Of a stretch of DNA of 64,000 nucleotides, positions 28,701 through 40,149 are shown in pieces (the stretch's first letter is position 1; every line of letters begins with the position of its first letter). Position numbers and translations under genes: made by a program. A model generated the notes under the pieces. It searched no databases and had not been told where the DNA came from. It was given only the letters and a program-made list of their open reading frames with translations. The DNA comes from Myoxocephalus aenaeus (lineage: Eukaryota > Chordata > Actinopteri > Perciformes > Cottidae): contig JBAMJR010000040.1 in NCBI GenBank assembly GCA_038501785.1, positions 147,001 to 211,000 on the forward strand, in the 5' to 3' direction.

Positions 28701-28990
28701 GGTTAACCAACGGGATCACAACGAGCTACGAGAAACTGTTTTAACATTGATAGTATCACAATTTCAAGATACAGTTTCGGAAGTCATAAATACGAGAAGC
28801 ACGTTGTTTCCTTTCCAATGTAATAAACTAGCTTAACTAACCAAAGGAACTGTGCCAAATTCAGCTCAGGTTAAGTGATCCTGTTGCATAACCACATGCA
28901 CGTCAGCTGGTCCTGCTTCAGAGCTAGCTGACAAACACGTTTCCCCCGCCGTTACCTACCTGTTAAAGGGATATGGAGGAACGTCAGCAT
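25800..28990 (-). CDS. Membrane receptor with one SRCR domain and two Ig-like domains
   Basis: I cannot name this gene. Seven coding exons on the minus strand: 28960-28990, 28183-28221, 27789-28097, 27120-27428, 26256-26570, 25922-26071 and 25800-25843. They total 1197 nt (398 residues). Order: signal peptide across exons 1-2; an SRCR domain in one exon (VRLVDGENKCSGRVEVLRHD, then WGTVCDHGWDLREADVVCLE, GCGLAES, HVQCSGHESSLTRCAV); Ig domain 1 (GEAVRFACNV...FHLYKHG...GSYSCGYRI); Ig domain 2 (HNFNITCSTP...GYYYCLYRV); one membrane segment (VVAVIVIIIVAKVLCY); and a tail of about 30 residues ending VDNTYVALSINKL with a YxxL motif. The Ig domains resemble the LILR/A1BG type. Ligand and role are unknown; an immune or scavenger receptor is inferred. 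A poly(A) signal lies near 25684-25689. Confidence 0.88.
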
Positions 28991-29059
28991 GGCTCCCCTC
29001 ACCCTGCCATCAGTGGTACGAGTGGGAAGGGTGCCCGTTGTCGTGGTGACGAGGATACA

Positions 29060-29460
29060 GACAGCCGTTGAGAGCTAGTGAAAAGAAAAGAAAAACGTTA
29101 GCTAGCTTGTGTGCTACACAGGGTACCGTCGAACTTACTAACTAACGCTCAGCTAACGGCTAATGGCTACGTAGCTGAAACCACCTGACAAAGGCTTTAT
29201 TGATAACTGATCGATACTAACGCAGCGGTAAACAGTTGATTCTTGTCACCAGAATAAAGTGAGGCTGCTGATGAGTCCGGGTGGCTGTCACCATTACACC
29301 ATCATCATCGTCGGGATAACGTTGTGAAAGTACAAGCACTCACCGTTAGGCCGCCATCCTAACAGCGACCTGTCAAGGTTTCCGGGGCTGAGCAGAGTTC
29401 TCCCTGCGGCAGACAGAGGTCACCACAGCCGCAGCGCCGCTGTATTCCACTCGCTTCTCC
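29060..29460 (-). promoter_or_regulatory. Promoter and 5' UTR exon of the SRCR-Ig gene
   Basis: A strong minus-strand donor (GGCCTAACG|GTGAGTGC) lies at about 29343-29344. The exon holding the start codon has an acceptor (TTTTCACTAG) at about 29075. The upstream exon is therefore untranslated and extends to roughly 29350-29460 in GC-rich sequence. It contains AGGATGGCGGCC, a YY1-like core whose ATG opens a three-codon upstream frame (Met-Ala-Ala-stop). Confidence 0.5.
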
Positions 29461-29469
29461 TGGGAGTCA

Positions 29470-30590
29470 CTGCTCGAGGGCAGTGCAATCACTACAAGGT
29501 CTTTGAACGCAGCATATTTTAAAATGGTTCACTGGATTTATCCAACAAACAAAATGCCTACATGAAGTAAAGGGACACTGCTGCATTGTAAAATCGGAGA
29601 ATACAAATAATGTATTTCTTTCCATTTTCTCTTTGAAATTGTATTTGACAAAGTTGAATTGTCTTTTCGAGAAGTTATAATTTGATTTATATATTTATAA
29701 TGTGAACGTGGACAGGCCGTCTTAATTGACTGACTGTATTTTATTTCAGCACCCAGAGAAAGGCTTTTAACTTTAGATAATAAAGAAACACAATCCTTGC
29801 TTTGTGCACACACAAAAAATACATTATTAAACTCAGTTGAGGCTTCAGCACTCTGAGTGAACAAAATAATGTTGATGTCTTTTGCAAAATAATGAATTCT
29901 TTAATTAATTGTTCTGTTCATACTTACTTTATGTTTATATGTTTAGCATTACATATTTATTTTGTATCTTTATCAAGGACATAAAGGCTTGATCACAAAG
30001 TTACAGTCTTATGAGTACAACAACTCTGCTTTGTTCGCCTATTCCTGTACCATGGCTTGGCAAGGAAAAGGGAATTTCATACTAAAAAGACAGATTGTTG
30101 TAATAACATGTAGTAACCTTTATGTATGCGGAAGTGAACGAACAGCAGAAAGGATTTTTCACAACCTGGTTGCCTAAAGTTGTGACCCTGTTTTCAGAGC
30201 GCGTGGGAAGAACAGCCGGAGAAGGGTGACAAACACCTCCTTCACTATTGTAGGTCACTGATAGCCACACCATCCAAAGAATTACAACACAATTCCTCCT
30301 GCTGCAATCCTCCCTCTTCCTCCCATCATTTTGTCACAAGCCTGTTCTTCCGAGATAGAAAGGACAAAGTGGATGACTCAACCAAAAACCATCAGATTCA
30401 TGTCTGAAATGTGAAACCGACACCAAGTGACTAACACAATAAAATGCCAGATGGCATTTTGCGGTCAGAGATGACTGGGCTTTCCTATGGACCAGGGTGT
30501 TTTTTTCTTTCCTTTTTTCTGTTTGTTTTGTAGGTTTGCATTTTCAGTACCTCATTTGAATCTGCGATCGCCCACGAGTCATCCAGAACA
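29470..30590. other. Intergenic DNA without recognised features
   Basis: AT-rich, with no coding exon. I looked here for the missing middle of the Tc1 element that flanks the SRCR-Ig gene and saw no clear match. Confidence 0.4.
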
Positions 30591-30599
30591 GAGACACTT

Positions 30600-31180
30600 C
30601 CTCTGAGGCCGGCCGTGGCCTGGAGAGCTTGTGAAGGCAGTGGGTGAAAATGTATAGTGCAAAAAAGAATAGATATCATGAAAAAAATGCTTCACTCTGA
30701 AAGAGAACTGCAAATTGGCTGAAGATGTATTTTCCACAGAGGCCACAAAGCCAAGATGTTGGAGTCGTGGAAATGAGCGAATCTGAGTCTAGACCTCAAT
30801 CCAATCCGTAGTTTGTGGCAGGACTGGACAATTGTGACCTGTGGTTCCTTTGCAACTTCACAGGCCGTTGTCAGGTTTAAAAAAAGATTAGAGAAAAATT
30901 GTCTAAATGTTTAAAACTAATAATAAAGCCTTCTACTCTGAATCAAGTCTGTAATTGCTGCCAACGGTGTCTTTACAATTTAATACTGACTTTAGGTGAA
31001 CACTTCTGCATCCAATTTATATTTGTACTTCATTTAGCTAAATGTGGCCACCTTTTCTTTTCATCAATAATGTTCCTTTTATCTTGCGCAAGGCCATACA
31101 AGATTAGCGCTACTGTGAATTCATGTTGTAAAACGAAGTACAAAAATGTCAAAAGGGGGTGAATATCTTTATAGGCATAT
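30600..31180 (+). mobile_element. Right-half fragment of the same Tc1/mariner family
   Basis: It contains degenerate blocks of the 3' half of a Tc1 transposase gene: GGCCTGGAGAGCTTGTGAAGG, GAGAACTGC, CCAAGATGTTGGAGT, AGACCTCAATCCAATCC (the D-L-N-P region) and TAATTGCTGCCAA. It ends with the characteristic AAAAGGGGGTGAATATCTTTATAGGCA. It has the same orientation as the left-end fragment at 25390-25655. It carries many substitutions and indels, so no product is expected. Confidence 0.7.
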
Positions 31181-31184
31181 GTGG

Positions 31185-32320
31185 AAGACTCGTTTCCAGA
31201 TCTGTGACCGTATGCGAGGCATTACTGTAAAAAGGTAACACAATCTCAGCAACCTACATTAATTGGACGAAAGTGAACAGAAAACACATCTTGATGTTCA
31301 GTCAAAGCAGAAATAGACTACCATATCTTTCAAATAGAGAGCAAAGGAGAGTTTACTGCACATTTTAGGTTGGAAAAATGTAGAATATTCTTAAAAGTGG
31401 GATGAATTCCTTAAAGAGACACATTATTTCCTCCCAAATTATTTGTCAGCAGTCAAAGAGAATTTCTTAATTAAATGAATTCAATGGAATATTTGGACTT
31501 CAGAACAGAACCAGCCAACTTGTCCCTTGTGCAACAACTCTGCACTGCCCTTTTGCTTTCATCAGAGTAATGGTGGATTTTGGTAATAGCAGAATCATTT
31601 CTTCAGTGTTTGGGTGAGTCACCAAATTATATTGTTTCTTGATGCATTTTATTGAGCCATTGGTCAAATAGGCATTCAAGTTCTCATTATATTATGTAAA
31701 AGGTGACTATCTTTTTTCCCCACAAAGAAAACATACAGATAAGCCTGCATATAATTGTGTGTATATATAGATATATATCTATATACATGTAGATATATAT
31801 GAAAAATATGATACATTTCTCTGTAAATCAAACTTCAAAACCAGTGAATTTGTGAAACAAAAAACTCAAAAGGATTTGTGGTCATTACAGTTCAAGGGAC
31901 AGCATTACTACTAGCACTTCATCTGAATTACCAAAAGAGTCAACCTGTGCAATCATGTGTGTTGGTACATTTACCACTGATAAAAGGGAACAAACAATGT
32001 CATAAAAGAACAAAATATACAATAATTTAGTTAACTTAACACGAGTCCTCTAAGAAGATGACCTTTTTCACAGGTTTGGAGTTTTAATTTAAGTACCACG
32101 ACTTCTTCAGTTGTTTTGATAAACTCCTAACAACAAGCTTTCTATAAAATATGTTTAGCTCTTTGGATAACAGTACAACCTGCTTCAGTTCCACCATAAA
32201 AGTCTCTGTAGCACCACATTAAATAAAATGTATGTACTGCATTTTCAAAAGTCTTTTGCCCAGTATGTTTTGGGTTTTGTGTGGCGTCCGTTGTTTGTCA
32301 GGATCCCAACTTTCCAGCAT
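31185..32320. other. Intergenic DNA and slc25a33 3' UTR
   Basis: AT-rich, with no coding exon apart from the approach to the slc25a33 stop codon. An 18-base perfect palindrome, TATAGATATATATCTATA, lies near 31764-31781. The slc25a33 3' UTR must occupy part of the right end. Confidence 0.4.
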
Positions 32321-32325
32321 TTTCT

Positions 32326-35300
32326 TCACTTTGATTCTCCAAGAAAATGGACAATGAGTTCATATGTGGAGAGGACGATGGCGGTGTTAGGGATTTGTCT
32401 AATTAGCTGTGGAATGAGTCCTCTATAAAAAGCTGCATAGCCTTCCTCCACCGCTATTAACCTCCCCGTCTGGAAGAAATACTTGTACTTGCTTCCTTCC
32501 TCACGCAGCCTTGTCCGGATTACCTCTGGAGACAAAAAAAAAAAAAAAAAGAGAATAGATTAGTCTTCAAAACAAATACTTGTGTTGCAAGAGACAAACA
32601 ATGGATGTTAGTGTTTACCGTGTGGATAGGCTATGCAGGACGCACAACCCTTTGAAAAAGCAGCTGCCATCATCAGACCCAGGAAGTCTGCTGCTCCCTT
32701 CTCCTTTTCACCATTTGAGGAGGCGAATTGGCTCTTGGCGAGGTGTTTCTTCAGTGTCTCATAGATGAGGAAGCAGATCATGGTCTCCGAGATGCCAGCA
32801 TACGATGCAGTCAAGCCTCGGTAGAAGCCCCGAATTCCTTCCGTTTTGTAAACATATCGGGCACACTGCAGAGCATTCGTCTTCTTCTCTCCTCGGGCTC
32901 TAAAGAGTCAAACCAGTCAGTCAGTCTCATTAGTGCCAAAATCATATTTGGTGGAGTGTTGAAACTAACAGCTATTTTAACTGTTAATGATCATCTTATC
33001 TTTTTTTTCTGTTTAAGTGATTCGTCAACTTTCAGCCATTTGAGGAAGTATGCAATCCCCTGGAGTTTCCTTATTGAGTTGAATGAGTATCTAGTGTAGT
33101 TGAAGCTGACTTTTGGAATGCTGCAGGACAGGTGTTCTTTCCAGACAGAGTGACCAGATCTGTTCCTGGGTTCTCACATGATACTACTGCCCTGTACTCT
33201 GTAATGTAAATATAGACTCTTCTTCTGCACGCAGGTCAGTGCGTCAGCGCTGTGTATTTATGGAGCCGGGTCACACGCTCAGTCACACAAGGACGCCATC
33301 GTGGAGCTCTGTTAAAGGTTTCTGTCAAAGGTCGTATTATATGGAGTAACTTACCACCACCCAAGTCCATAAAATAAGGCAGATTGTTCAACACAGCTCT
33401 AACGTAGAATACTAGAGCTAAAATACAAGTACACACGATGGCTGAAATTAGGTGTACAAACCTTTTCTCCAGCTGCATTCTGGTCTTGACCATCCAGATG
33501 GGGTTCATCAGAGAGTTTGTAATGAAAGCTGAGAACAGGGGAGGTACAAAAGCACATTCAGTTTTACACAAGATTAATTTCATCCCCTCAATGTAACTCA
33601 TAACAAAGTTGTAAGAATAGAAGTATGCACTCTAATTGATTGAGGGAATTACAGCAGGATCACAGTGCAACAGCATTACTTGCCTTGTAAAGATTGACCT
33701 TTTAAAAGACTACCATGTTTGTTTTTAATAGTCAACAATGGCATGCAAGCATTCTGTTATGTCATTCACAGGGTAGACAAAGCATGAGCTTGAGCAATAA
33801 TATTTTTGCAGGACCCTGGATTGCATTACATTTTACAGCAGACTGCTCACCTGCAAGACCAGCAGAGGACATGTGCACCACTCCACTATTAGGGACAAAC
33901 AGCCCATTGAACGTCTCTTTAGATTTTGAGTATGCGGCAAAGTAAATGGCTCTGAAACACAGAGAACAAACTGGTGAGAACTCTACACAGACGCAGCTGT
34001 AAAAATTAGAACACAGTCATTAAATGAATGCATTTTAATATGCAAGTGTGTGTTTTATAAACAGCTGGGCAATTCTGCAAAATATTCCATTTGGACTCGT
34101 GTTGGCCTTTGACAGAGTGCATCCAGAGCAGTCGGTTTCCCAATGCCTGTTCTCTCTACTTGGCTTCTGGAACAAACTGCCACTGCACCAGAATGGGCTG
34201 AATAAGCACCGGGCACCACAGAGCAGCCCTGAATGAGAGCCTGTCGAAGTTGGCCAGTGGAATCGAGGGACAGTGGAATTACTGGGCAAGGGATCATGCT
34301 GCGGCTACTCATTAACTATGGGGAAAAGCATACGTAACCTATGAACCTTTTCATCTTAACAGAGTCTCAAAGTCTAAATCAACATTTTATGGCAAATTCA
34401 CCAGGACTGTTCATTTTAGGGTTTTATTGAGTTTAGATTATCAACCACAAGGTAACATGCCAAAGTCCTGACTATTTGTTGAAAAAAAAACAAAAAAAAA
34501 ACGTGAAATCGAAACAAGATGTACCTACATAATACTGAACTTTGACCTATGGCAGATTCGTTATTATCAAGCCATCATTAGTACTATGTATAATATTTTA
34601 GTGTCGCAGAGTTAAATAAACGGTTTAACTAAAACATTAGTTCCTTATTTGTTCTTCAACTTACGAGTCTTGTGTCAAGGTAAGTTTGATCAAATACAAG
34701 TACAGACGACTTTTGTTGACAGATATCGTTGCACACAAAAACCAGCTGACTCAGAACACTGTAAGGTGGGAGTAAGTTCATGACAACAGCTTCCTGTTTA
34801 TACAGCCTGTTAATGATGTCAGCCATTAAAGTTACAAATATAAAACACAGCCTCCTGCCTTTTTGTTTTCTTTAGTTAGTGGCTGTGCGTTAATACATTC
34901 TGAAGCGTCCTGCCACATAACAGACTTCACTGAGAAACCACCACTCTGCAGTCTTCTTGGCCTGTTTTGTTTATCGTTTTTGAATATCACTTAAAGGCTG
35001 TCATCACGAACCTGTTCCCTTAAAGGGCAGTTATCATTCACACAGAGCTTGCCAGTGTCGGGTCTTTGTTCAATAAAAACAGCAATGGGTGAGGATGGTG
35101 GTGAGATTGAGTGTAGTGGGGACACTGATGTATCTGTACCTTGAGGGGGCCACACCAACAAGATTTGGTCCCAGACCACGGAACAGTGATCTTGGTCCCT
35201 CTTTTTCTAGTATTGACCTGCAACAAAAGAAAACCACCATCAAAACACTCATATTTGAGATGACATATACACACACAGGTTTTAATCATATGCAAGTCAA

Positions 35301-38164
35301 ACTGTGTCTACATATGTTACAGCAAAGGCCTGTGGAGGACCGTCCCCACCGGTTCTATTATGGGAATGAGTATGACGGTTCCTGCACAAAGTGTTTCGCC
35401 AGTCCCGTTCACTTGAGCTGGTTTAACCAAGTTTAAACATGAAACCCAGTCCTCTCTGCAGAGACTGGTCACGTCGGCCACGTCCCCTCAAGGTTTTTTT
35501 TAAACTCTTTGAAGGGAGTGAACTTCACTGGCCAGATGATAGTCAGGTCTGTCTGGGGCCTTGCTAAGGGGGAGGGTAAAACTGCAATTTGTGCTGGTGT
35601 TTGTAATGCAAACCTCGTCTCTCGAGCAGTGTTCATGCATTCCACCTCTCGCTGATACCCGGACACCTCCTCTCACACAACAATGACTTTAAAAACCTAA
35701 TAATACAGTGCTCACTAAGTGTCAATGACTTGGAGAAGGAGTTTCAAGTCCAGAAATAGTTTTGCATAAATATAAGCCTGTAAATGGAAATACAATTCCC
35801 TCACAGCTTAAACAAATAGTTTTGTATCAGCTAAGGTATGTTGGAAAAACTAGCAAAAGATCTAAATTTACAAGAAAATGTGTATTATTTGTACATACAT
35901 ACTTTTTTTGCTTTTGAAATATACATGTAAAATGCATATTGATATACAACTTTAACGGCAACATCTGAACAGTCCAGACTGGTTCAGTTGGTTGCCCCAG
36001 TCCTTTATGTGTAACATGAGTCGTTCTAAGTACCCTGAATAAAACCTCCCCTTCTTCGTCTTTGCACGCCAGGGCTGCTTCTAGATTCTAGTCATAAAAA
36101 GGCTGCTTTCATGGACACCACAAAAAAAATAATCATGTCAGCCATGGTGGGACACCCTGTTTTGGGCTGCCACAAAGAGCAGTTTAAAAAAAAAAAATGA
36201 CACAAAAATAAATATCTCAATTTGTAATGCCAACACATCAGGTATGCCTAAACATTGAGGTCTTGAGCAGGGTATAACTCAGCAAGACGTCACTTTGTAC
36301 CTGTAAAGGTAACGAGCTTACAATAATGACAGTCCCTTCAGGATAGTCACACTAAACAGCAACAGCTGTGTGTATTTGTGTTACTTTTGTTGCAGTTCAA
36401 AAAATGCGACCAAACAGCCAATAAATAAAAAAAAAATCATCTTACCGTAAGACCTGAAGCAGCCCTGGAGTAACTGTACCCGGTCGAATAACTCCAGTAC
36501 CACTTAGGGTCCCCATCTGGACCTGGAAGACGGGTCTAAGGGCGAGGCCAGAAGACTGCAACCGTGTTTTCAACACTTCCAGGGGGCAGGTCACGATGGC
36601 TCCCACCGTACCACTACATCTGAAAATTGACAATAATACATACAAGTAAGGATTACGGACTCTCGGGTGTTTAAAATTTTACAAGCAAATACATGTGGAG
36701 TTGGTCTTGCATTTGCATTTCGGCTTTGACTAGCAGAGTGTTCTTCCATCATAACACAGCTGAGGAGCTATGACCAAGTGCTATGAACAATTATGGTCAA
36801 AGACCGGTCTCTGGCTCTGCAATGGAAATACTCAAGAGTTAACCCAACACATCTGGGGCAGAGGGTTTTATGGCTCAGACGCTCTAATTCCCCTGTTTTT
36901 AAAAATATATTCAAGCATAAACTATTGCATGAATATAGTTATTTAAAGTTTAATTGGTACATCCTTTATCAACTATGTCTATAACCTTGTCAGCGACAGG
37001 CTTATACGTCTGGAAGGGATCAGACTAAGCCGCTGTACGGTTTGTGCTGAGGGGAGAGAGTCAAATAAATATGATGCAATTAGGTCAGGTATTACATTTG
37101 TGAAGTCACCTGTCCACCGAGTGTTTTGTTATTTAATTATTACATGATGTTCCACAACCTAATTTGACTGACGAAAGCATGCAACCACGATGACACAATG
37201 CGTTGTTGTTGTGGCCATGACCTGTGACCAGTGGCGGTGCGTCAATAGAGGGCGCTAGGGCGCCGCCCCTCCTAAAATTTTGCATGAAAAAAAAAAGAAG
37301 AAAAAAATAAAATAATATATACTGTCAAAAAACATTATATATCAAATAATTTAAATAAGAAATATACCGTGTTGACGCGCTAAATGTGTGTGGGAGACCG
37401 TAAGCCCCTGTCAACAACCACTTAAGTTAAATATAATATATCGCCATTCATCATTACTGAGAAAAGCCCCTCCCCTCTCGGGGCGCCGGCCAAATGTGTG
37501 TCTATGGAAAGCCATGAAACATTTCACCCTCGTGACGGCAAGGACAGCTTCTCATTGGCGGATGAAACGTGAATCTTCGGGCGCACGAATCTGCGCCCTA
37601 GCCAATGACATCGTTTCTTATTGCAACGTGGTTGGACTATTCGTCCAATCAGAGACCTTTATCATTCCCTCACACCCCATATAGCTCCCACGTAGCTACG
37701 CGAGCAACACAGCTAGCAGAGACTTTGATTATGTTAGTATGGCGACTGAAAACTCTGTGGTATCTCTACGCGAAACACCTTTCAATCCACGATCAGATGT
37801 TGACAAGAAGAGGCTGAAAGAGTTGGGACCCGAACGTCCGGATTTAAATATTCAGCAGCAAAGCAGTGAAGCTACATGCACCAAGCTACATGCTAACCGG
37901 AGCTGCTAGCTGGAGGCTCCGTGTGCAGTGGCTCTGAGCAGCCGAGGAAGCGCCGGGCTGTGAAGGAAGATGAGCTTGAAGGATTGCTGCAGAGGTGAGT
38001 GTCAAAATCAGCAGATGCCTGTGTTAGAGTTTAATGTTTTATCTTTCCCACAGCAGAACACATGTTGGACATTGCTAGATTTGGGTGGATATCATATCAG
38101 GCTATAACTTTATCTAAAATACCAATTCAACCCCCAACAAGTTAGTGTGTGTGTGTGTGTGTGT

Positions 38165-38219
<55 letters not shown>

Positions 38220-38989
38220 ATAGCTACAGCCATCAAGGTGGCTCCTGGCCTTTTGTCTATGTTGCTGAGCCATCAAGACACACAAAACATAGTTTTTTGT
38301 CTTTAGTATGAAGCCTGTTTGTAGTAGATATTTCCCCACAACTTATCTTACTGTCTCCGTCTCTCTCTATATATTTATCTGTAGGTTTGTGACACCATAC
38401 TTGGACACACCAGGGAACGCTTTGCCTTCAAAGACCACCTCACCAGTGCCACCTTACTGCAGGGCCCCCAGTTTGAATGCTACGTCAATGTATTCCCTGA
38501 AGTTGCTCTGGACACCACATTGAATGTTTCTTAAACCATTCTGCTCTGAACCTCTCATGCCCAAAGTTACAGTTTGTTGATAGTTGTTATTGGACAGTGT
38601 TGAGCACTGTGTTTTCTTGAAATAAAGCTTTGTTTTTTAGAATATTCTACTCCAAACCTCTTTTCTTCTCCTTGTGGAGTGCTATTTAAACCGCGCCGCC
38701 CAACTGCGCCCCCCCCCAAAAAAAAGTCACCAGCCGCCACTGCCTGTGACCACAAAATTAAGAAATCCAGGTTGAACGAGTGTGAGCAGTCTGGAAATGA
38801 CCAGTGTGTGTGTGTGTGTGTGTGCTTATTAAGTATTGGTGTTAGTATGTCAAACGAGCTCGGCCGGTTTTCAGAGTAATGGTTACCTCGAAAAGGTAAA
38901 CACATTTCTCCTCAGACGGTTCGACACATATTTTAAGAGTCTATGAGGAGATTCAGGTGGATACCGTAAAAGAAAGCGGTCAACATCTT

Positions 38990-39028
<39 letters not shown>

Positions 39029-39903
39029 ATACAGTAGACTCATTTTAAAACCGGTTTCATGTGTGGAGCCACTACGTGTGAAGCTATACCTCAGTAACTT
39101 GAAGGCTCATCGCAACATTTCAAGGGTAAAATGGCGTCATTTGAACAAGTTAGCGCAGTTTAAAATGTGACTTTAACGTCATGTGGAAGCCAACAAGCTC
39201 ATCGTAATACCACAGGCCCAAATGTGACACAGAGGAGTTGATCTGCTTCTTTGGACGTTACATAACGCGAAGGACGTCGGCTAAGGTTAGCGACCTACAG
39301 CCGGACGTCTCTGGTGACTGCGACACGACAGCAGCCTCACATGATTGTGTTACACACAGTAGGGGTGTAACGCAGTATACCATCACGTTGTTCAACACCT
39401 TCCAGACCAGACACACTGCAGCGGGACCCTGCTAGCTGACGGGTGCTAGCACACTTCCGCAAGGAGGTTTCGGTTAGCTACTGATCTAGGGACTTGAAGA
39501 TGTGGTCGAGACGCTCGTTGTCCACGACAACAACGCTATTTAATAACGGGTTTATGATTCATACGTTAATACAAGTGTGAGTCAATATACAGTATCGCCC
39601 ATTTGCGCCACAATGAAGAACACAGTCCAATAAACCGATGTCCCCGGTGTTAAATGCGGCAGCTAGTGCTAAGCTAACACGAGCTAGCTCGGCTCCCTCC
39701 GTTAGCCGGTCAGCGGCTCTCTAACGCAGCCTCAGGTTCACGAGTCATTTCTGGGTGACTCGTGTAACAAACCCCGTAGCACCCACGGTCGCCTTACCTC
39801 TGAACCTGTTGAGTTATTAATAACCCATAAACCGACGGGAAGCAGTAACGTGAGCGTTCACTTACCCCCCTGCAAAGAGATTCAGTAGAGTGTCCTTCTG
39901 CAT
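32326..39903 (-). CDS. slc25a33: Mitochondrial pyrimidine nucleotide carrier SLC25A33
   Basis: A mitochondrial carrier family member that moves pyrimidine nucleotides across the inner membrane; mammalian SLC25A33 is induced by insulin/IGF signalling. Seven exons on the minus strand: 39866-39903, 36446-36619, 35140-35217, 33851-33951, 33462-33528, 32619-32899 and 32326-32525. They total 939 nt (312 residues; human 321). Carrier signature motifs: CPLEVLKTRLQ (repeat 1), NPIWMVKTRMQ (repeat 2), and the PHEVIRTRLRE equivalent across the exon 6-7 junction (repeat 3). KEGPRSLFRGLGPNLVGVAPSR, GFYRGLTASYAGISET and AFYRGLIPQLIRQIPNTAIV match SLC25A33/36. SLC25A33 is preferred over SLC25A36 because of the neighbouring spsb1 and the closer match to SLC25A33. 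Intron 1 holds a hAT element and a triplet repeat. Confidence 0.95.
37229..38742 (+). mobile_element. hAT-superfamily element with transposase remnants
   Basis: The element starts CAGTGGCGG and ends CCGCCACTG, a 9-base perfect inverted terminus. It is flanked by the exact 8-base duplication CCTGTGAC (37221-37228 and 38743-38750). An 8-base duplication with CAG-type ends defines hAT. A short frame at 37739-37909 includes KELGPERPDLNIQQQS, like the N-terminal region of ZMYM1-like hAT transposases. A second block at about 38386-38525 reads RERFAFKDHLTSATLLQ, like their C-terminal part. A donor (CAGAG|GTGAGT, about 37994) and an acceptor (CTGTAG, about 38385) lie between them, and AATAAA is near 38621. 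At 1514 bases it lacks most of the transposase, so it is probably non-autonomous. It sits in slc25a33 intron 1, opposite to that gene. Confidence 0.88.
38145..38218. repeat. (TG)n microsatellite inside the hAT element
   Basis: About 74 bases of TG repeat with one GGG interruption, lying in the possible intron of the hAT remnant. Confidence 0.97.
38991..39027. repeat. (ATT)n triplet microsatellite
   Basis: About 37 bases of ATT repeat in slc25a33 intron 1. Confidence 0.96.
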
Positions 39904-40145
39904 CCTTTTCGTCTTCACACCGCCACCATGCTCGTGTTATGCCGCTTGTTAAAATCTCGTCGGGCCGGAGGGAAGGAGAGGAGCCGCGGCGGTGTGATCC
40001 CCGTGTCCGTGTGCTGCCCGTGTCTCTCTACCGGCTCGGTGGAGCGGCGCCCGGGTGACCTGACGAACTGCTCACGGTTTACGTCAGAGGGCCGGACGGG
40101 GGTGTTGTCCGTGACGTCAGCACATGTGCTCGCCACCGTGCGCAA
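39904..40145 (-). promoter_or_regulatory. slc25a33 5' UTR and GC-rich promoter
   Basis: GC-rich with many CpG dinucleotides (for example GGAGCGGCGCCCGGG near 40040-40054) directly upstream of the start codon, as in CpG-island promoters. No TATA box is seen. Open frames on both strands here reflect GC content, not genes. Confidence 0.5.
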
Positions 40146-40149
40146 GTGG

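Noticed and set aside
31760..31800. AT-rich palindrome TATAGATATATATCTATA
   Set aside because: A perfect palindrome, but made only of TA-rich simple sequence, where such symmetry is common. No function can be claimed.
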